64,000 nt of DNA, from the NCBI RefSeq assembly GCF_954871325.1, contig NC_088777.1:2792509-2856508 (forward strand), given 5' to 3'. The stretch comes from Gordionus sp. m RMFG-2023. Taxonomy: Eukaryota; Nematomorpha; Gordioida; Chordodea; Parachordodidae. Shown one piece after another: positions 1 to 11,600 of the stretch. The position numbers and the translations under genes were made by a program. The notes beneath the pieces are model-generated. The model did not search any database. It was not told the origin of the DNA and saw nothing but the letters and a program-made list of their open reading frames with translations. How positions within the stretch are numbered: position 1 is the first letter of the stretch; each line of letters opens with the position of its first letter.

Positions 1-61
1 CCGAATAAATTTTTTTACGGGCCGGGCCCGGCCGTGTAAATGATACCTTTGCAGGTCTCTG
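1..61. mobile_element. Terminal fragment of a GC-ended hAT-type MITE
   Basis: A GC-rich end (GGGCCGGGCCCGGCC near 20-34) runs into a terminus reading TTTGCAGGTCTCTG at 48-61. The reverse complement of this end closely matches the left end of the MITE at 55023. The rest of the element lies outside the window. The superfamily is inferred from the better preserved copies at 55023 and 63457, which have 8-bp target duplications. Confidence 0.5.
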
Positions 62-3000
62 ATATAAAGTAAAAGAAACATTATCTCTTCTGTTCCCCCT
101 TATCATTTAACCCTAAATTCATTAATTTTTTTTTAAAAAAATTACCTAACAAAGACTTTTAAAGAAAACGGGGTAAGTATGATGAATTGCGGGAGAAATT
201 TAGTGAAAATTTTTTTCTTAAGTTTCTTTGATTATATAATATTATTATTATAGATATTTAAATATTATAAATTCTACTCCTTCACTACTCAATAAAAATA
301 ATAAAAAGTAAAAACTTAATTAGGGATGTTGTTTATAAAATGCAAAAGATTTGTTGATTTCAAAAATTATTCTTTTTTAAAAAAAAACAAATTAAATTTT
401 TTTTTTACATTTTTTTTTATATATAAAAATAAAATAATAAAATATTTTTCTTTGTTTATTATAGCCATAGACGTTGCCAGGGCCCCCCCCCCCTCAGAAA
501 TTTATCACTTTTTGTGAATATCATTTTAAGCTAATAAAAAATATCCCCCTTAGTCCTCCCCCCACTCCCTGACCCTCAATAATGTATACATATATCTTAA
601 ACAATAATTTGAAAGAAAGAATGTAAAAGTTGACATTTTTTTATAAAACTATACATCATAAATTTATACATTTTTGGAAAAAAGCATTTATATATATAAA
701 GTGAACCAAAGATGTTTTTTAATAAATGGAATGTAAGCCAAAGATAAGTCTTAAGACAAAAGTGTAATGTATTTTAATTATTAATAATTGATCCATAAAA
801 TACTAAATAACATAATATATCAAATATAATTTTTTATAAAGTGAGTAATTTTAATTTATTTATCTTAATAAAAGTAAAATATAATTATAAAACTAATGAT
901 AAAATTAAATCATATAAATAAAAAAATTAAAGCACAATACAACCAGGGGAATATTATATGTCGTAGATTTACAGTATACATAATTTTATCAATTATCATA
1001 TGACAATTAAGTAATTTTTACCAATATAGCGAATTATATATTTTACAGAAAACTATAAAATATTGATAAGGACGTCAGAAAATATCTTTTAAAGACAATG
1101 TGGGATGAATAATATGAATAATTTTTAATATCATTTTTTATTTAAATTAAATAGATGGCGTTAAATAATTAAACGCTAATAGTTGCTATATTCATTGATT
1201 AGTAAAATTTGTAAAAATATTAACTGTAATATATTCTCTAACTGTCAAATATGTCTGTAAAAGTGGAATTTTACCTAGTTTTTTGCAACTAATTCTATAT
1301 AATATAGGAATATCAACTATATGACTACTTACTTTTTATAAATAAATTTCTTATACTTGTTTGGAATAAATTATTACCATGCTTTTATATTAATGTATAT
1401 ACAAGTAATTCATTATATTTTATATAAATATAAACTAATGAAAATATATTTCATATTTAACTTAATATTAAATAACGCTAATAAAATTTGAAAGGGTTCG
1501 TTTTTTTATAATTTGTAATCTCACAATAAAGCCATCAAAAATTTAAGAAACATGTTCTGCTAATATTTTTTCTTAAAAAAATTTAGTTAGGATTAACCCA
1601 TTTTTAGAGATAGGAATGGGAGACTAATATTTTTAATGGGAGTTGAAATAATTTGAAAAGGATTATTTAAGATAGATTTTTTATTTTATAATCTGATAAA
1701 TAAAGAGTCATAATCTAATTAAAAAAAAATGATGTCATAACTATGGATAATCTGATAAATAAAAATGTCTATAATAATATGCTCTATAGCCTATGATGGT
1801 AACAACTTTTTTTTTGTAAAAAATTACAACTTAAATTTTATTTTTTTTAAACGTTAAAATTATAACAAATATTTATCCATAAGAGGGCGTTAAATGCATA
1901 AATATAAAAATAACATATTAGGAAACCTGAATGATTATTAGCTAGCGTTTATTTCATATATTGGTGCAAAATACATGTGATATACCTAAAAAATTAAATA
2001 GAAATGATAGGTTTCTTTGATATTTAATTTATGAGTGGGCATAGAATCGTAAAATAATAGAAAACTTGTAAGTTACATATTATTGGAGTTATTGATCAAA
2101 ATCTTTTTATTTTTGTTTTTTTTATGCATTTATTTAGGTATTAAGCATTATAATAAAGAAATATCTTTAAAACAATGTGATTTGACCAATTGCCGAGCTC
2201 AAATTCCGACCACTTACTAAATATTCGATTGACCAATATCAATTGAAAAATGTTCCTTTTTGTTTTATATATCTAATAAATACGTGTAAAACATTATCCC
2301 AATTAAAATTTTAAAAATATTCTGATTTGACTTATAACCGATTTGAAACTGATCCAATTACTAAATACTGCATTGCTGGCAGTTTCCATGGAAAATTCTT
2401 TATTTTTGGTTCATACGTGCATTAAATAACGTAATTCTTGAACATAACGCGTTTACCTTAAATGAGGTCTTAGTCCCAACTTATAATTAACTATCTCCCA
2501 TTACCTAGCATCGCATTGGATAAATGTGAATTATCTTCTTTTTTTTAAATTTAAAATCAAATATTCTTGATACTATTTTGTAGACGAATCTACTTTTTAT
2601 ATATATATTCTTCAAATTAGAATTATATTCAACCTAGAATAAAGTTATTTGTAAAATACTGCTAAATGTTTAGTTTTCTCTTCAGAACAGCTAATAATGG
2701 GATAAAATAAGTTACTTTTTTTTAAAAAAAAGGATTAAAAATCTGTCTGGATTGATTTTTCATTATCATATTTATTTTATTAAACCATAACATCTCACTA
2801 TTTTTATCATTTATGTTTGAGAGAATAGAATTAGGATGACTGTAACCTGAGCATGAATAAAAGGAAGAGGCCGAAAAATAATAAGTTTCTAAATAAGACA
2901 TTTAATGCCATAATTCCTTGTAAGGATCAGACTGAAAGAAATGAACCGGACTAAAGTGGACCAGGTTGAAAGGATTTGACTGAACTAAACTTAACTAGAG

Positions 3001-3200
3001 AGACAGAACATTTAAACAGTAATATAAAAAATTGTTTTAAAAAAAAGAAATTATCGATATATATTATTGTTTTGTATACTGACACTTTGAATAAGTTTTT
3101 ATTGGTATTTTTAAAAAAAATTTTTATTCCTACTTGAGCTTGATATTTGACGAGGTTGTTAAATAGGTATGTAGATGAAGGGGATTAAATAAAAAATGAT
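62..3200. other. Gene-free AT-rich flank
   Basis: I see no supported gene. The only long open frame (326-517) is low-complexity Phe/Lys/Ile and looks like chance. A run of 11 C lies at 483-493, just after GACGTTGCCAGGG; a similar short string (GGCGTTGCCAGG) recurs near 5843-5854 and may be a decayed repeat end. Confidence 0.5.
2175..2380. repeat. Diverged direct repeat, unit about 147 bp
   Basis: Two stretches starting near 2175 and 2320 share the order GATTTGAC, CCAATT or CCGATT, ACTTACTAAATA or ATTACTAAATA, then ATTG. The unit is about 147 bp and clearly diverged. No coding content is seen. Confidence 0.4.
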
Positions 3201-3209
3201 ATGAAAGTT

Positions 3210-3430
3210 AGAAGTTAGAACCCTATAATATTCAAGCAGAGACGTGAGAAATTATATTTATAAATTATATTTTATATATAAGCAAGTAATAGTTTAAAAA
3301 AATAAAATAAACTAAATTAATTATCACTAATTGATATACATTTATAATATATTAAATTATAATTTCACTCTCTTTCCTTCCTTTATTTTTTATCATAGGC
3401 GTGTTATTTCTTTAAGAGTAATAAATTATA
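3210..3430. repeat. Repeat shared with 5955-6140 flanking the GPCR gene
   Basis: The string TATAATATTCAAGCAG, followed by similar AT-rich blocks ending in GGCGTGTTATTTC here and GAGTGCGTTATCT downstream, appears on both sides of the receptor gene in the same orientation. Spacing of the shared blocks is conserved over about 180-200 bp. It may be a dispersed repeat or a local duplication. Confidence 0.45.
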
Positions 3431-3528
3431 TCTGTGTTTATACATTGATTAGAAATATTAAGAAATTTCTTTATTTACCTAAATCAAATTTTTTTAAAAA
3501 AACTCAATATTTACAATTCCATTTTCTG

Positions 3529-4934
3529 ATGCCAAATTCTTCTAATGGCAACATAATTATATTAAATGACAGGGAATTAATAAAATTATGTCCCGTAAAA
3601 AATGGCACTTCGAATCGGACTTTAATATGGAATGTATCAACTATAATAAATATTACGATAATGCCTGTCCTTTTATTTTTAGGGATTATGGGCAATGGAA
3701 TAGGGTTATACGTTACGAAATGCATTAGAAAACGTCGACGAATAACTTATAGTGATCTTTACTATTACTACCTGACTTACATAGCTTGGATCAATTTGAC
3801 AATATCTCTTTGCGACGCTTGTAGAATTGGCGAAAATATCAGAAAATTTATTAGCAATACTGAGTATTCACCCAACTATGCATGGCTTTACTTTTACACT
3901 GGCTGTACCCTTGCAATAATAAATGGATTTTTTAGCGCATCTATCCTAATTCTTTGCTTGCTTTTACGGGATCGATTTATGAACCTCCACAAACCATTCC
4001 GGCATAAAGAAATATGTAATTCCAATATGAGCGATAAAATTATGGCCAATCTTGGTCATCTGGTAGGCATAAACACTAGGAATTGGAGGAGTACTTTTGT
4101 GAAACTTATGCCTTTGATTTTAATATTAATATCAAATGTTTTATCTTTTTCTAGCTATTTCTGGTACGATGTTATCGAGTGTAGTGCAATTTCACTGAAT
4201 AAATATAACCCCTTGAATTACTATGAGAATTTTAGTGGCACATCAAATCGCATTAACTATAGAAATATTAATGGCAAAAATTTCTGCGTTAAGGGAGTTA
4301 TCCTACCCTGGTCAGTTACCTATGATTTAATTAGGGTGATAATAGTTTTAATATTACCAGGATTTGCTATCTTATTTTATGGGTTTGGTGTTACGTATTA
4401 CGTTTTTAAGTTTATGGGAAAACATCGAAAAACTTTCCCAATAGACAGAAAGCAAATTTCTATAGAACCTTTACGCTCTAACAATAAAATAGAAATTACC
4501 AATTCATTAGGCCCAATTGACTTAAGGCCAAAATTCTTGACCTTGGCAACTAGATATAACATTACCCACGGCAGAGCACCTATGGGAAATGACGAGACTA
4601 ATCAAAGGTCTTCTATATTACTCCTTCCGCACCCTTGGAAGGAATGTCCATCAATGCCAAATTTGTCCAAATATCGAAAAAAGTTACCAACAAAAAATCT
4701 GCGAAAATTTTGGCTCGCAACCTATCAGCTTTAATATATTTCGCTCTTTTTTGCCTTTGCGAAATCCCCAACATAGTGTTTACCATCTTGAGAGATCATA
4801 TTAAATCCGAGTTGGTTATCGATATTTCCGACACGATGGAGCTAATATTTGTTACCCTCATATTTTACCTATTCATGTTATTCGACAACAATTTCCACGA
4901 GGAGTTCAGTAAGCTAGGTAAACGCTTTGGCTAA
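3529..4934 (+). CDS. Class A GPCR, FMRFamide/peptide receptor-like, one frame break in intracellular loop 3
   Basis: Predicted plasma-membrane neuropeptide-type receptor, ligand unknown. From the ATG at 3529 the N-terminus has several N-glycosylation sequons (NGT, NRT, NVS, NIT). TM1 carries the GN motif (about residue 55-56), TM2 has LCDACR with Asp about 96, TM3 has Cys about 126 and ends in RDRF in place of DRY, ECL2 has Cys about 218, and TM5 has Pro about 277. This frame ends at 4734 inside loop 3. TM6 (FCLCEIPNIVF) and TM7 (MELIFVTLIFYLFML) continue in another frame from about 4680 to the stop at 4932-4934. NPxxY is replaced by FDNNFH. An upstream in-frame Met at 3331 precedes low-complexity sequence and is less likely as the start. 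The switch is near an A6 run at 4676-4681, so a base-call error, a recent lesion or a very short intron are all possible. Confidence 0.82.
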
Positions 4935-5017
4935 CCGAATATATAAATCGTCTCAATCTAAAAAATATCGGGCTATTTAAATTTTTCTAAAATATTATCA
5001 ACGTATATATATCGATA

Positions 5018-5023
5018 AATAAA
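5018..5023 (+). promoter_or_regulatory. Candidate polyadenylation signal for the GPCR gene
   Basis: AATAAA lies about 85 bp after the receptor stop codon. The sequence is expected often by chance in DNA this AT-rich, so only position supports it. Confidence 0.3.
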
Positions 5024-5515
5024 ATATTTATTGAATGTATTTATTTTTTATTATAATATTTTTAAAAAAATGTTGAATAAAATTAGTAGGTTGAAAAGTA
5101 TATATCTAGGGGGTTCAGAGGTCGAGTTCTCTGGAAACTTTGAAGAGCTCTTCTGAAAATTAATTCTAATTTTAGCTAGAATTTCCTTTTGTTAATAATA
5201 TAGATTTCATGGAAAAGAGTTTAAGGTGAAAAAGCTAACGATGTCATTGGGTTCTATTGTTAATTGGTAAAATTGTGAATATATAATAATGAAGAAAAAT
5301 TAATATCGAATTATATGTTAATTTATTTAAAAGAGAAAAGTTATAAAAATGAGTTTATAATAAAATGCCAATCAAAACCCGCTAACCCGCTCTAGCTAAT
5401 CACCGCAATATTCGAAGAAACATTAATCTACTAAGCCTACTCAAATATTGATTGACAGAATTAAATAGTCACGTAAGAAGGGATAGGTAAACAATATAGA
5501 TAGAATTTAAAACAG

Positions 5516-5735
5516 TTTCTTTCTTTCTTTCTTTCTTTCTTTCTTAGGAAGGAAGGAAGGATGGAAGGAAGGAAGGAAGGAAGGAAGGAAGGAAGGAAGG
5601 AAGGAAGGAAGGAAGGTATAAAAAATCTTTATTTATACAAATCAAATTGAATGATTACAGGAAGGAGGGAAGGGAAAGAAGGAAGAATGGAAGGGAAAGA
5701 AGAAGGAAGGAAGGAAGGAAGAAAGGAAGGAAGGT
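5516..5735. repeat. CTTT/GGAA compound microsatellite
   Basis: CTTT units (about 5516-5545) switch directly to GGAA units (to 5616). A second, less regular GGAA/GGGAA block follows at about 5660-5735 after a 40-bp interruption. Confidence 0.95.
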
Positions 5736-5954
5736 TCTATCCTCAGTTTTTCTATATTAATTTTTTTTTCCATTTTTAAAAACAAGGTTATTAGTTTATA
5801 AGGAAATTATAAAATAAATAAATGAGTAATAATATCGCACAGGCGTTGCCAGGATTTTGCTACCCGGCTACTCCTATGAACTATTTGTAAAATTTATAAA
5901 TTAACATTTATATCTAAATATATTATAGTTTTTGCCAAAAATATAGTTAAAAAA

Positions 5955-6140
5955 AAGGTTTATTGAAGTTCTATAATATTCAAGCAGTAATATATTTAAT
6001 CATAATTATAAATGAAATTTATATATATTCAATACAAAACAGAATTAATTATACTAATTGATTATTAATTATTACAACCCCCCCCCCCCTTTTTTTTTTT
6101 AACAGGAGTGCGTTATCTTATAAATATATTGCTTTTCATA
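5955..6140. repeat. Downstream copy of the repeat at 3210-3430
   Basis: Shares TATAATATTCAAGCAG and the following AT blocks with the region just upstream of the GPCR. It contains a run of C12 then T11 (6078-6100) directly before AACAGG, which resembles a polypyrimidine tract and 3' splice site but has no exon behind it that I can recognise. Confidence 0.45.
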
Positions 6141-6149
6141 TTTATTTTT

Positions 6150-8400
6150 ATATTAACAAATTCCCTATTTAATCACTTATATTCCAATTTATTTTTTTTA
6201 TTATGATATTCGAAATAGACCGAGAATTCTAAAATGCATACAAATAAATATATTATGAATTATATAACGATTACATATTAATTTGTTATGTCGGTATCTA
6301 TAGGAAATATATAATAATCGTTGAATGCAAAAGTTTTGAATATTGTAGTGTACTATGCTAACATTTTTTGAGAAAAATGAGATAAGACGAGAATTTGATA
6401 GATCTATTGATTATAAAAATATGGGCAAATTGCATTTTATTATTTGTCTCTAGAGTCAATGTCATAAAGGCTGGAGAATATAAATCGCGAATATTATGAA
6501 TAAATTTTATATTGATTAAATTTCTGATTTCGTAATTTGCACTCAATCATATAATGATCTGCATTATTTTATTCCATTGACAATACCTAAAATATTTATC
6601 GTAGATCCATTCGAACTAGGAAAGGCGGGTGGGAGTCATCTTCTTTCAATTTTTTTAGGGGAGTAAGCACCAAAGGTCAATTAGATAGAGGTTAAGATGA
6701 GGTAAATTAAAATATCCCCAATCCAGTAAAACAGTAACCATCCCTTCATTCATAGATCTCGCAACTAAGCATGACCCGGTGGCTATTGTAAAGCATTTAT
6801 CTGCAACCTTAATTACTGTTATATAAATTTATTAGGATACTACTATATATATAGTTTAAACTCTGAATTTCATGCCAGAGAGCATTTTACAGTAAAGCCT
6901 CACATATCCTATCACCCAAAGGTGAATGGTTCAAATAGCAGAATCTAACATTTCTGCTTAATATTCGTAAGTCGGACACTAATTTAACTTTTTATCGTCT
7001 TTCCACACCCTATAAACATCGGATTCATTTAGCCAAATTACTTATTCAACAGATAACATTCAAACATCCCCTCCTTAAAACGAGACTTAAATTTATATCA
7101 ATCAAACTAGATATCTGAAACAATAGATCTGTCATAAACTTTACACCCAGACCCAAGAATAATCAGGCCCTCTATTCTCATCTGTTTTATGATATCTGGA
7201 TGACTTTCTATTTATATAAAACAGATAAGAAAATAGATATATAGTTACACTGTAATTCTACCTACGAAGAAGGGTTTAACTGTATTGGCGGCTTCTCCTT
7301 GCTTCAAAACACCAATTAAAGGCATTAAGTTTACGTGAACCTAGTATTTGCACTACCAACTATTTTAGTATAGTGATCTTAACTTTCGACTGTGATTCTT
7401 CACCTATAATTGACGGAATCCGTTCTATATTCCTTCAGAACCTGACTACGTGTGCTATCACTCAAGAAACTGATTAATATCCTTTAAAAAATAATCCAGT
7501 TTATCAATCATAAATTTTAGAAATTGTTAGCTAAAAAAAAGTAATTTAAGATAACGTTATAAAAAGATTTTTTGAGACCATTGAGATTGCAAAGGCTAGT
7601 GACACCTTTGCAAAGTGTCTCTAATAGTCAGAATTTGCACTAAAATTACTATTTGTATATATTATTTTAATTCAAATTATTATTTAATAATCATGATATT
7701 ATTTATCACAAGCATTATTTATGATCAATAATCATATATATTTATACCATTTTAAATACATTGTCAAATTGGAGTTAGGTCAAAAAATTTAGGCCATCAT
7801 TTTGGGTCGGGGTCACGACTTCTAACATTTAACAACAATACTCTTAACCCACTAGATTATAATCTGCATTGGTTCTTACAAGGATTGACTAACCAACCGA
7901 AATAGAACTGCTCTTTGAATCTTATATAACTTCCCAGTTTCTATGGGAGTCATTTGCCCTCATATATTTTTTTATGGGGTAGATACAAATCTAGGTGAGC
8001 TTGTTCCTCCCATTAAGGTACTGATTCAAGTCGACTTGTTTTAACTGCCCGAAAAAAATAGACGACAAAGCATTCAAACCTTGAGTTGTCTCAATCAATT
8101 TGCTAGTCTCAGATAAATTGATTCATATAAAGATATTTGTGGATAAATTCAGAAAGAAAGTAAGAACCTAGACAGCAATAAGTAAAAGTATCAAAGCTTT
8201 ACTAAAAAAAATTAGTTTGAAGATCCTTCTGGTCAAATATAATATTTTTATATGAAGAAATTGATTTTTTAAGCTATAAAGACACTTTATAACCCATCAT
8301 ATTTATATTTATTTATAAATTATCATAATTAAGAATAATCAATATAATACAGATGTCATAAATCTATAATAGTTTATATAACAACATTTTAAAAAAAATT
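6150..8400. other. Intergenic DNA between the GPCR and the eIF4A3 3' end
   Basis: No protein family is recognisable in any frame. Base composition is slightly less AT-rich at about 6600-7500 but without an open frame of interest. Confidence 0.45.
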
Positions 8401-8409
8401 TATAATTAA

Positions 8410-8610
8410 TTAAAATAAATCGTGGATATTTATTGGCATCTCATCAATCTGGGTACTATAATATTGTTCAATATCCCGTAAAATTCTGATGTCTTCTTTG
8501 TTTGCAAAGTTAATGGCCACACCCTTCTTGCCAAACCTACCGGACCTACCTATCCTGTGGATGTAAAGTTCTCTGCTGTTGGGTAAATCATAATTTATAA
8601 CCAGAGATAC
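8410..8610 (-). CDS. EIF4A3: eIF4A3 exon 5 (motif VI and C-terminus)
   Basis: Encodes 66 residues starting [10 protein letters not shown], with [13 protein letters not shown] and ending INIHDLF before TAA at 8412-8410. The ending is similar in length to that of animal eIF4A3 (DLI). Confidence 0.96.
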   Translation of the reverse strand, partial: VSLVINYDLPNSRELYIHRIGRSGRFGKKGVAINFANKEDIRILRDIEQYYSTQIDEMPINIHDLF

Positions 8611-11600
8611 CTAATTTAGAAGAAAATAAATATTTTCAAATTAATCATAATGTTTAACCCATTCTGTTTTTTTTAAAAAAATCAAAAAATTCATGACATG
8701 AAAACAAATTTATAAAATATAATCGGGATATTTAATTTAGGGCAAATTTCTTAGGTTTATTTGAACTCATAATTTTTAAAACAAATTTTTTAAGCGAAAA
8801 AGAAAAATGGCACAGATAGTAATAATATTATCTTAAATTATGGAGACATGATATTGGTATAACACCAGCAATCGAGTTTTTAAAATAAAAATAAATGTTA
8901 TTTCAATATTAAACAAAAGATATACTACTATCATTTACATTGATTTCATTCTTCTTAAATACAAGTCCTGAACATTATGGCGATTCAGGTACCCTTTGAA
9001 AGACATATATAGTTTATCGTGTAGATTTTTGAAAATACAATTATCAAATTTTCATTTAAAATAACCTGTTGAACGTCTAACCCCCTGGACCAAACGTCGG
9101 TCGTTATAAGGACGCGGGTTGTAAAAGACCGGAAAGCGCTCATGACTTCATTCCTCTCCTTCTGAGGCATCCCCGAGTGCATGGAGCTAACTGTAAAATT
9201 GGCGGCACGCATCTTCTCAGTTAGCCAATCGACCTAGGTTTCAAATTCAAGGTTAACATATAACAAGAGCATCTACTTATGATGGCACAAAGTGCAAAAT
9301 TTTATAAAACTTAATATAATAAAAGGGAGGCATTTTTTTAACGATAAACAGGAATATAGATTGGACCTTCGAATAAATTTATGGAACAGAACGAAATATT
9401 CGGGAAACGTTCCTAAAAATCTATTACATAATTATAAATGAATATAAAAAGATAAGAAGAATTTTGATATAAATTCTAAATCCATATAGCAGGGCGCCAA
9501 GATAAATTATATTTTAAAATAATATTAATAAATGATAATCATTCATCACATAAAACGATCCTAAGCTAATTAAGGAATTAAAATGAGGGAAACTTAACCA
9601 ATAATATGATGTTGGCACTTAAATTTGGAATAAGATAATTAAAAAAAAAACTGATGAATAAATAATATTTTCAATTTTTGTCTTCAAATTTTAAATGGAC
9701 AAAATTTTTTTGATATTAATAATCATCGAGATTGTCAGGAAATGTAAAGGTAACTTATTCTTAAAGATATAGATGTAATAATTGAATGATATTAATGGTT
9801 AAATAAGAATGAATGATAAAAAATGTGTTGATTTAAAAAAATATATTAAACTATACATTTTTCTAGGAAAGTTCCAAAGGTAGGAACGGAACTAAAACAC
9901 TTTTTTTTGGCTGGAACAGAAACGCAAAAATGCTCTTGTTCTGGGTTCCTGATAAAAACCATATATGCGGTATCTTAAATAAAAACCTTGCGTTTGGTAT
10001 TGCAGAAAATGACGGCTTGGGTCACTACGAGTGCATCGTAAAGATCTACCAGAGTTTCGAATTTCCAATCCTCCCTATCCACCGCAACGAAGAATTGTTT
10101 TATACCATCTAGGGTGAGTTCATCGCGCTTGACGAGTATTCTCAAAGGATCTGTCATAAATTTGCTGGTCATTTCAAGTATGTCGTGAGGCAATGTGGCA
10201 CTGAATAGAACGACCTATTCAAAATTTGAACAAACAGTTATTATAAGATTGCAATTCTTTTTTATCTCCATTTTTGATATGTTAATTTTATTTTAATATA
10301 ATATTGCCTAAAATATGATGTAAATTTACTTAATAAAAAGAATTTGGTACGAAACAGTTGAAAATAAAAGGATGTTCAGTTTAATTTTTCACAACCGAAT
10401 AATTTATTATTACCTTCAAAATAACGAAATATATTTGTATTTGAATATATATATATATATATATAAATAATCAGATTTGCCTTTTAAAAATTCAGTAGAG
10501 GGAGTGGGAGCTAGCTACTTTTAAAAAGGAGCGTTAATAATTGAAAATAATGTTCAAAGATTCTAAGATTTTAATTTAACGATTTTTAGAACAAAAATGT
10601 TAAAACATTTTCGGTTTCTTTGTAAATGTCTGTTAAATTTCCGATTCCTTATCTCGTAGGCGCAACTAATGCGATTAATCGTTGATCCATTAGTTTATTT
10701 AGATGAGTTTGAGATCATTACAATTTTGAAAATTTATTAAAATTTTGATCAACGTATGAATATTAGGATGCGCGTATGATATTTTCCGGTTTGGGGCATG
10801 ATGGAACCCCTCTAAATAGTTATTAGTGCAGGGTCCCACTACTCTATTACTAAATTAAAAATATATAAATTATATATTTAAGCTGTTATTTTCACTTTTC
10901 ACAAGGTTTATGGCGCGAATGCCAAACATTGGGCTTATCAGGATCGTACATCGGGCAATCGGATGTACATAAAGTAGTGCCACCCATTCTCTAAGGAAGA
11001 ACATGTGGCAGTGGTGCGTTTTACTTGCTATCTAATGGCTGCTAACGATAATTTGCTAAGTTTTATGCGATACATGGATACAGCTTGGCTTGGGAATAGA
11101 CCACCATTTTCTTATATAATATGGTCAAGGTATATTTTTTTTAATTTAGGTATAGAGTAGTGGGACCCCGCACTGAAAACCATTGAGGGGTTCCATCATG
11201 CCCTAACCCAGAAAATATCATACGCGCACCCGTGGTAAAATTTTTAATAAATTGTAATGATCTTAAACTCATTCAAATAAATAATGGATCAACTGTTAAT
11301 AGAATTAATTACGATTACGAAATTTACGTAGAAACCTAAGATGCTTTTTAACATTTTTGGATGAGGTCTCTAAAATTGTTAAATTAGAATCTTAGAATTT
11401 TTTTTCCATTTTATTTATAAATATTATTTTAAGAGTCTTTTTGAAAGTAGCCAGCTCTCGCGTCTGTCCCTACCTTCTCAGAAGGAGCTAGCTCCCGCTC
11501 CAGGAGAGCCGCTCCTTAACAACTCTAATTACTTTTATATATATATATATGTAAAATACAAATATATATTTCGCAATTTATCCAATTAAATCATTTCAAT

